Of a stretch of DNA of 10,073 nt, positions 7,932 to 10,073 are shown piece by piece. Below the pieces are notes generated by a model. It saw only the letters and a program-made list of their open reading frames with translations, made no database searches and was not told where the DNA came from. The position numbers and the translations under genes were made by a program. Origin of the DNA: Pseudomonadota bacterium (lineage in GTDB: Bacteria > Desulfobacterota > Desulfobacteria > Desulfobacterales > Desulfosarcinaceae); assembly GCA_023435265.1 (NCBI GenBank), contig JAEYRZ010000078.1:1-10073 (forward strand), written 5' to 3'. How positions within the stretch are numbered: the stretch's first letter is position 1; every line of letters begins with the position of its first letter.

Positions 7932-8064
7932 GATGGACTCGTAAAAAAGGCCAATCACCACAGAGGACACAGAGAGCACAGAGATAATGGATTAAATATA
8001 CAGATCATTCCTCTGTGACCTCTGTGATCTCTGTGGTCCAAAAATGCTTTTTACGATTCTGTCA
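7930..8064. repeat. Composite palindromic element bounded by TGATGGACTCGTAAAAA-like ends
   Basis: The left end TGATGGACTCGTAAAAA (7931-7947) is matched in reverse complement by TTTTTACGATTCTGTCA (8048-8064) at 14 of 17 bases. Between them sits the CACAGAG hairpin. The element has no coding potential and is small enough to be a MITE- or REP-like palindrome. A nearby alternative right end, TTTTATGAATCCATC (8103-8117), matches GATGGACTCGTAAAA (7932-7946) at 13 of 15. Confidence 0.55.
7957..8037. repeat. Hairpin of CACAGAG units at 9-base period
   Basis: The left arm (7957-7983) has three CACAGAG units starting at 7959, 7968 and 7977. The right arm (8011-8037) has three CTCTGTG units starting at 8011, 8020 and 8029. 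The two 27-base arms complement at 23 positions around a 27-base AT-rich loop. I recall similar sequences as dispersed intergenic repeats in several environmental bacteria, but I cannot confirm that here. Confidence 0.65.
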
Positions 8065-8102
8065 CACTACCTTGTACTGCCGCAAAAAGTTGCGCCAGCG
8101 GC

Positions 8103-8117
8103 TTTTATGAATCCATC
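8103..8117 (-). repeat. Further copy of the TTGATGRAYTCGTAA-like word
   Basis: TTTTATGAATCCATC, read on the minus strand as GATGGATTCATAAAA, matches the copy at 7932-7946 in 13 of 15 bases. It lies just beyond the 3' end of the kinase gene and may be the true outer end of the composite element. Confidence 0.4.
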
Positions 8118-8134
8118 CTGCCGGCGGGCAGGAT
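8115..8134 (-). terminator. GC-rich hairpin at the 3' end of the kinase gene
   Basis: ATCCTGCC (8115-8122) pairs with GGCAGGAT (8127-8134) around a four-base loop, overlapping the last base of the kinase stop codon. On the minus strand the hairpin is followed by GGATTCATAAAAG, not a U-tract, so a terminator role is uncertain. Confidence 0.4.
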
Positions 8135-9672
8135 CAGCGTAAGCGGCTGCCTTTTCCAGGCGCACTTTCAATCTCCAGACGCCCGCCCAGAAAATTCGAA
8201 CGCTCCCGCAACCGGATGAGTCCCAGGCCGGCCTCTTTGCGGCCGGACTCGAGCGCATTCGCATCGAACCCGCAGCCCTGATCGCTGACCGTGATTCGCA
8301 GCACCTCCCCGACGAGTGCAAGCGCGACCCGGGCGCGCTTCACGGTGGAATGCTTGACGGCGTTGAACAACAACTCCTGCACGGCGCGGTAGATAAAGAC
8401 CTGGTCGGGCGAAAAATCGAGCCGTCGTTCAAGGTGGACGTCCAGCCGCACGTTCAAGCCGAACTTCTCGTCCATCTGGCGGGCCAGCCAGTTGAGACCG
8501 GCAACCAGACCGGAATGATAAAGCACGGCCGGGCTCAGTTCATGCGCCAGGCTGCGCGTCACGGAGATCGATTCGCCCAGCAGCCGCCGTACGAAATCGA
8601 GTTCGTGCGCCGAGCCGGCGTCACGGGTGACATCCAACTGGATCAGGGCGGCGGATAAAAGCTGCTGTAAATCGTCATGCAGCAATTCGGATATGCGCCT
8701 TCGCTCCCGCTCCTCGGACTCGATCAACTCCATCGCCAGCGTTTGCAGCTGCCGGGCACGCGCTTCGGCCAGGTCGGTCCGTTCCTTCAATTGGGCATTC
8801 AATTGCTTCAGGGCGTCTTCGGATTGTTTCCTGGCGGTGATATCCTGGTTGACACCGTAGGTGCGAATGGTCCTCCCGGCGCTGTCTTTGTGGATGAAAA
8901 AGTGGACCGAGATGTGGCCGACCGTGCCATCGGCGTATAGAATGCGGTGTTCCAGTTGGCTGCTGTACTGCGGATCGGTCGCGATCAACGCCTTGCGCAC
9001 CTCTTCCCCGACAAGGGCGGCATCATCCGGATGAACGAAGCGCCGGGCGTATTCCGCGGATGTCATGCTGTATCCACCGACTTGCGCGGCGGTGGTCCGG
9101 AATATCTTGTAAAAATGGTCGTTGAACGAAAAAAGGTCGTGAACCGCATCGTACTCCCAGGGGCCGAGATGGGCCATTTCGATCGACTGGGCCAGTTTGG
9201 CCTGGAGATTCTCCTTTTCCTGCTCGGCGCGCCTGAATTCGCTGATGTCCCGCAAAGCCGTTACACGAACGATTCGGTCGGGATAGTACAGATTGCGGGA
9301 TCGGATTTCACACGGAAATGAGGTGCCGTCCTTGCGCAGCGCAGTGACCGTGTACGGTCCGATCTCGTCCAGCTGCATGTGTTTTCTGACCAATTCGCGG
9401 TCTTCGGGAGCGATCCACTCGGATCCGTGTCGGCCGCGTGCTTCCTGCAGGGTGTAGCCGAACAGCTTTTCCGCGGTCGGGTTTTGATCGATGCAGATGC
9501 CCTTCTCGGAGAGAAATATGGCTTCGTAAGCGGCATCGGCCATGGCTCTCAGGCGCAACTTGGATTCGCACGGCCGATCGTCTTGCTTCTTTTCTTCGTG
9601 CTCGCTGTTTTCGGCCATGGGGAATGCTTTCTCATTAAAAATGAAGCGCCGACGATTCGGCTGAACATTCAC
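8134..9672 (-). CDS. Soluble two-PAS sensor histidine kinase, HisKA_3 (NarX/DegS-like) class
   Basis: This 512-residue protein has no signal peptide or membrane segment, so it is a cytoplasmic sensor that autophosphorylates and would pass phosphate to a NarL/LuxR-type response regulator. Residues ~40-150 form a first PAS domain (NPTAEKLFGY, then a PAC-like RKDGTSFPCEIR). Residues ~163-282 form a second PAS/PAC (GPWEYD, HPDDAALV, YADGTVGHI, GVNQDITARK). A short coiled coil leads to the dimerisation segment EERERRRISELLHDDLQQLL with the phosphoacceptor His332. The ATPase domain shows N437 (ELLFNAVKHS), D464-x-G-x-G (DQGCGFD) and GLGLIRLRER. GTG at 9670-9672 is preceded by GAGG at a seven-base gap; the ATG at 9616-9618 (494 residues) has only a weaker GAGAAAG, so the start is uncertain. 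It is convergent with the hdr operon, and no partner regulator is in the window. The ligand is unknown. Confidence 0.88.
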   Translation of the reverse strand: MNVQPNRRRFIFNEKAFPMAENSEHEEKKQDDRPCESKLRLRAMADAAYEAIFLSEKGICIDQNPTAEKLFGYTLQEARGRHGSEWIAPEDRELVRKHMQLDEIGPYTVTALRKDGTSFPCEIRSRNLYYPDRIVRVTALRDISEFRRAEQEKENLQAKLAQSIEMAHLGPWEYDAVHDLFSFNDHFYKIFRTTAAQVGGYSMTSAEYARRFVHPDDAALVGEEVRKALIATDPQYSSQLEHRILYADGTVGHISVHFFIHKDSAGRTIRTYGVNQDITARKQSEDALKQLNAQLKERTDLAEARARQLQTLAMELIESEERERRRISELLHDDLQQLLSAALIQLDVTRDAGSAHELDFVRRLLGESISVTRSLAHELSPAVLYHSGLVAGLNWLARQMDEKFGLNVRLDVHLERRLDFSPDQVFIYRAVQELLFNAVKHSTVKRARVALALVGEVLRITVSDQGCGFDANALESGRKEAGLGLIRLRERSNFLGGRLEIESAPGKGSRLR

Positions 9673-9788
9673 CTGCCGGCCTCGAATTGAGCAGGCTTTT
9701 TGGAGATGCCGTGCTGATAAAGGAATGACCGTGTCGGTTGTGAGTAGTTTATGCGATTATCCGGAAAGCCGAAGCAGTGCCGCTCCAA

Positions 9789-9882
9789 ATCGAAATCGAG
9801 ATCGGGGTCGGGATCGAAGAAAAAATGGCAAGAGTGCTGCCTTGAATCGTTCTTCGATCCCGATGTCGATTCGGATACCGAT
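9789..9882. repeat. Inverted repeat built from ATCGRR hexamers
   Basis: The left arm (9789-9818) is five hexamers: ATCGAA, ATCGAG, ATCGGG, GTCGGG, ATCGAA. The right arm (9853-9882) is five units mostly of the form YYCGAT. GGGATCGAAGAA (9810-9821) and TTCTTCGATCCC (9850-9861) are perfectly complementary, and the full 33-base arms (9789-9821 and 9850-9882) match at 25 positions. The 28-base loop contains the small palindrome GGCA...TGCC (9827-9841). It looks like a non-coding dispersed repeat. Confidence 0.6.
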
Positions 9883-9931
9883 CCAGCATATCCAAACGTC
9901 TATCTACTTTAGCTTGTGAATGACCGCATTA

Positions 9932-9958
9932 ATTATAGTTAAGATACACTGCTGTCCA
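9932..9958 (-). promoter_or_regulatory. Possible sigma70-type promoter reading toward the kinase
   Basis: On the minus strand, TGGACA (9958-9953; five of six to the -35 consensus) precedes a perfect TATAAT (9937-9932) after 15 bases, shorter than the preferred 17. Transcription would start near 9925, about 250 bases before the kinase start, running through the hexamer hairpin. It is in AT-rich DNA where chance matches are common. Confidence 0.3.
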
Positions 9959-10073
9959 AAATAAATTAAAAAACGGTACCTACCAGTTTTGATTACAGAT
10001 GGTTACGGTCGCATGAGTTCTTTTCCATGGATTAGGTTGCCGGTTCTAAAACGTGCTGTCCAAGACCTGTGAA

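Larger units (their letters stand above)
9673..10073. other. Gene-free stretch upstream of the kinase
   Basis: I see no convincing gene on either strand. A plus-strand open frame (9725-9919) runs through a low-complexity repeat and gives an Arg/Ser-rich peptide with no family features. The stretch holds the hexamer inverted repeat, possible leftward promoter signals, and an AT-rich right end with the 10-bp direct repeat TGCTGTCCAA (9950-9959 and 10054-10063). Confidence 0.5.

Noticed and set aside
7830..8064. CRISPR array
   Set aside because: The repeats are inverted, unequal in spacing and very short in unit; there are no spacers of uniform length and no cas genes.
8350..9321. Plus-strand open frames opposite the kinase gene
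   Set aside because: They are short, unrelated to known families, and antisense to a gene with complete PAS, HisKA_3 and ATPase motifs.
9725..9919. 64-codon plus-strand open frame
   Set aside because: It is mostly translation of the ATCGRR hexamer repeat (RNRDRGRDRR), with no supporting context.

Overview
The window is GC-rich, densely coding DNA with hallmarks of an anaerobic sulfate-reducing or syntrophic bacterium of the Desulfobacterota (Desulfosarcina/Desulfobacterales-like). The reasons are HdrA/MvhD/HdrBC-type redox proteins beside a 2-oxoacid:acceptor oxidoreductase, a selenoprotein form of HdrA, and intergenic hairpin repeats. The organism assignment is inference from gene content, not from a marker gene.

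Positions 1-7837 hold one tight plus-strand operon. First comes the 3' part of a 2-oxoacid:acceptor oxidoreductase gamma subunit (2-418). It overlaps (ATGA) a 1127-residue fusion (415-3798), in which an NfnB/GltD-like NAD(P)H:FAD module with its two-cluster Fe-S domain sits between HdrA-like segments. Four bases later is a 527-residue MvhD-HdrC-HdrB fusion (3803-5386), and nine bases later an 813-residue HdrA-MvhD fusion (5396-7837). A naive reading splits hdrA at an in-frame TGA (6023-6025). The frame continues through it, the position matches a conserved cluster-ligand Cys (motif C-x-x-U), and a perfect hairpin with a GGUC apical loop follows (6046-6063). This is therefore best annotated as a selenocysteine-containing HdrA.

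Taken together, the operon looks like a flavin-based electron-transfer complex. 2-oxoacid oxidation would deliver low-potential electrons (ferredoxin or directly), the GltD/NfnB-like module would exchange with NAD(P)H, the Sec-HdrA flavin would be the bifurcating or confurcating site, the two MvhD domains would relay electrons, and the HdrB-like double CCG domain would carry non-cubane [4Fe-4S] clusters for a disulfide or other two-electron acceptor. The arrangement is seen in the sequence. The joint function is inference.

Positions 7838-8133 are a convergent intergenic region packed with inverted repeats: a 16-bp hairpin that swallows the hdrA stop codon, a 16-pair hairpin, a hairpin built of CACAGAG units at 9-base period, and several copies of a word close to TTGATGRAYTCGTAA. 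Positions 8134-9672 (minus) encode a soluble two-PAS histidine kinase of the HisKA_3/NarX-like class. Positions 9673-10073 have no convincing gene. They contain a hexamer-based inverted repeat (ATCGRR units), possible leftward promoter signals, and an AT-rich end with a 10-bp direct repeat.
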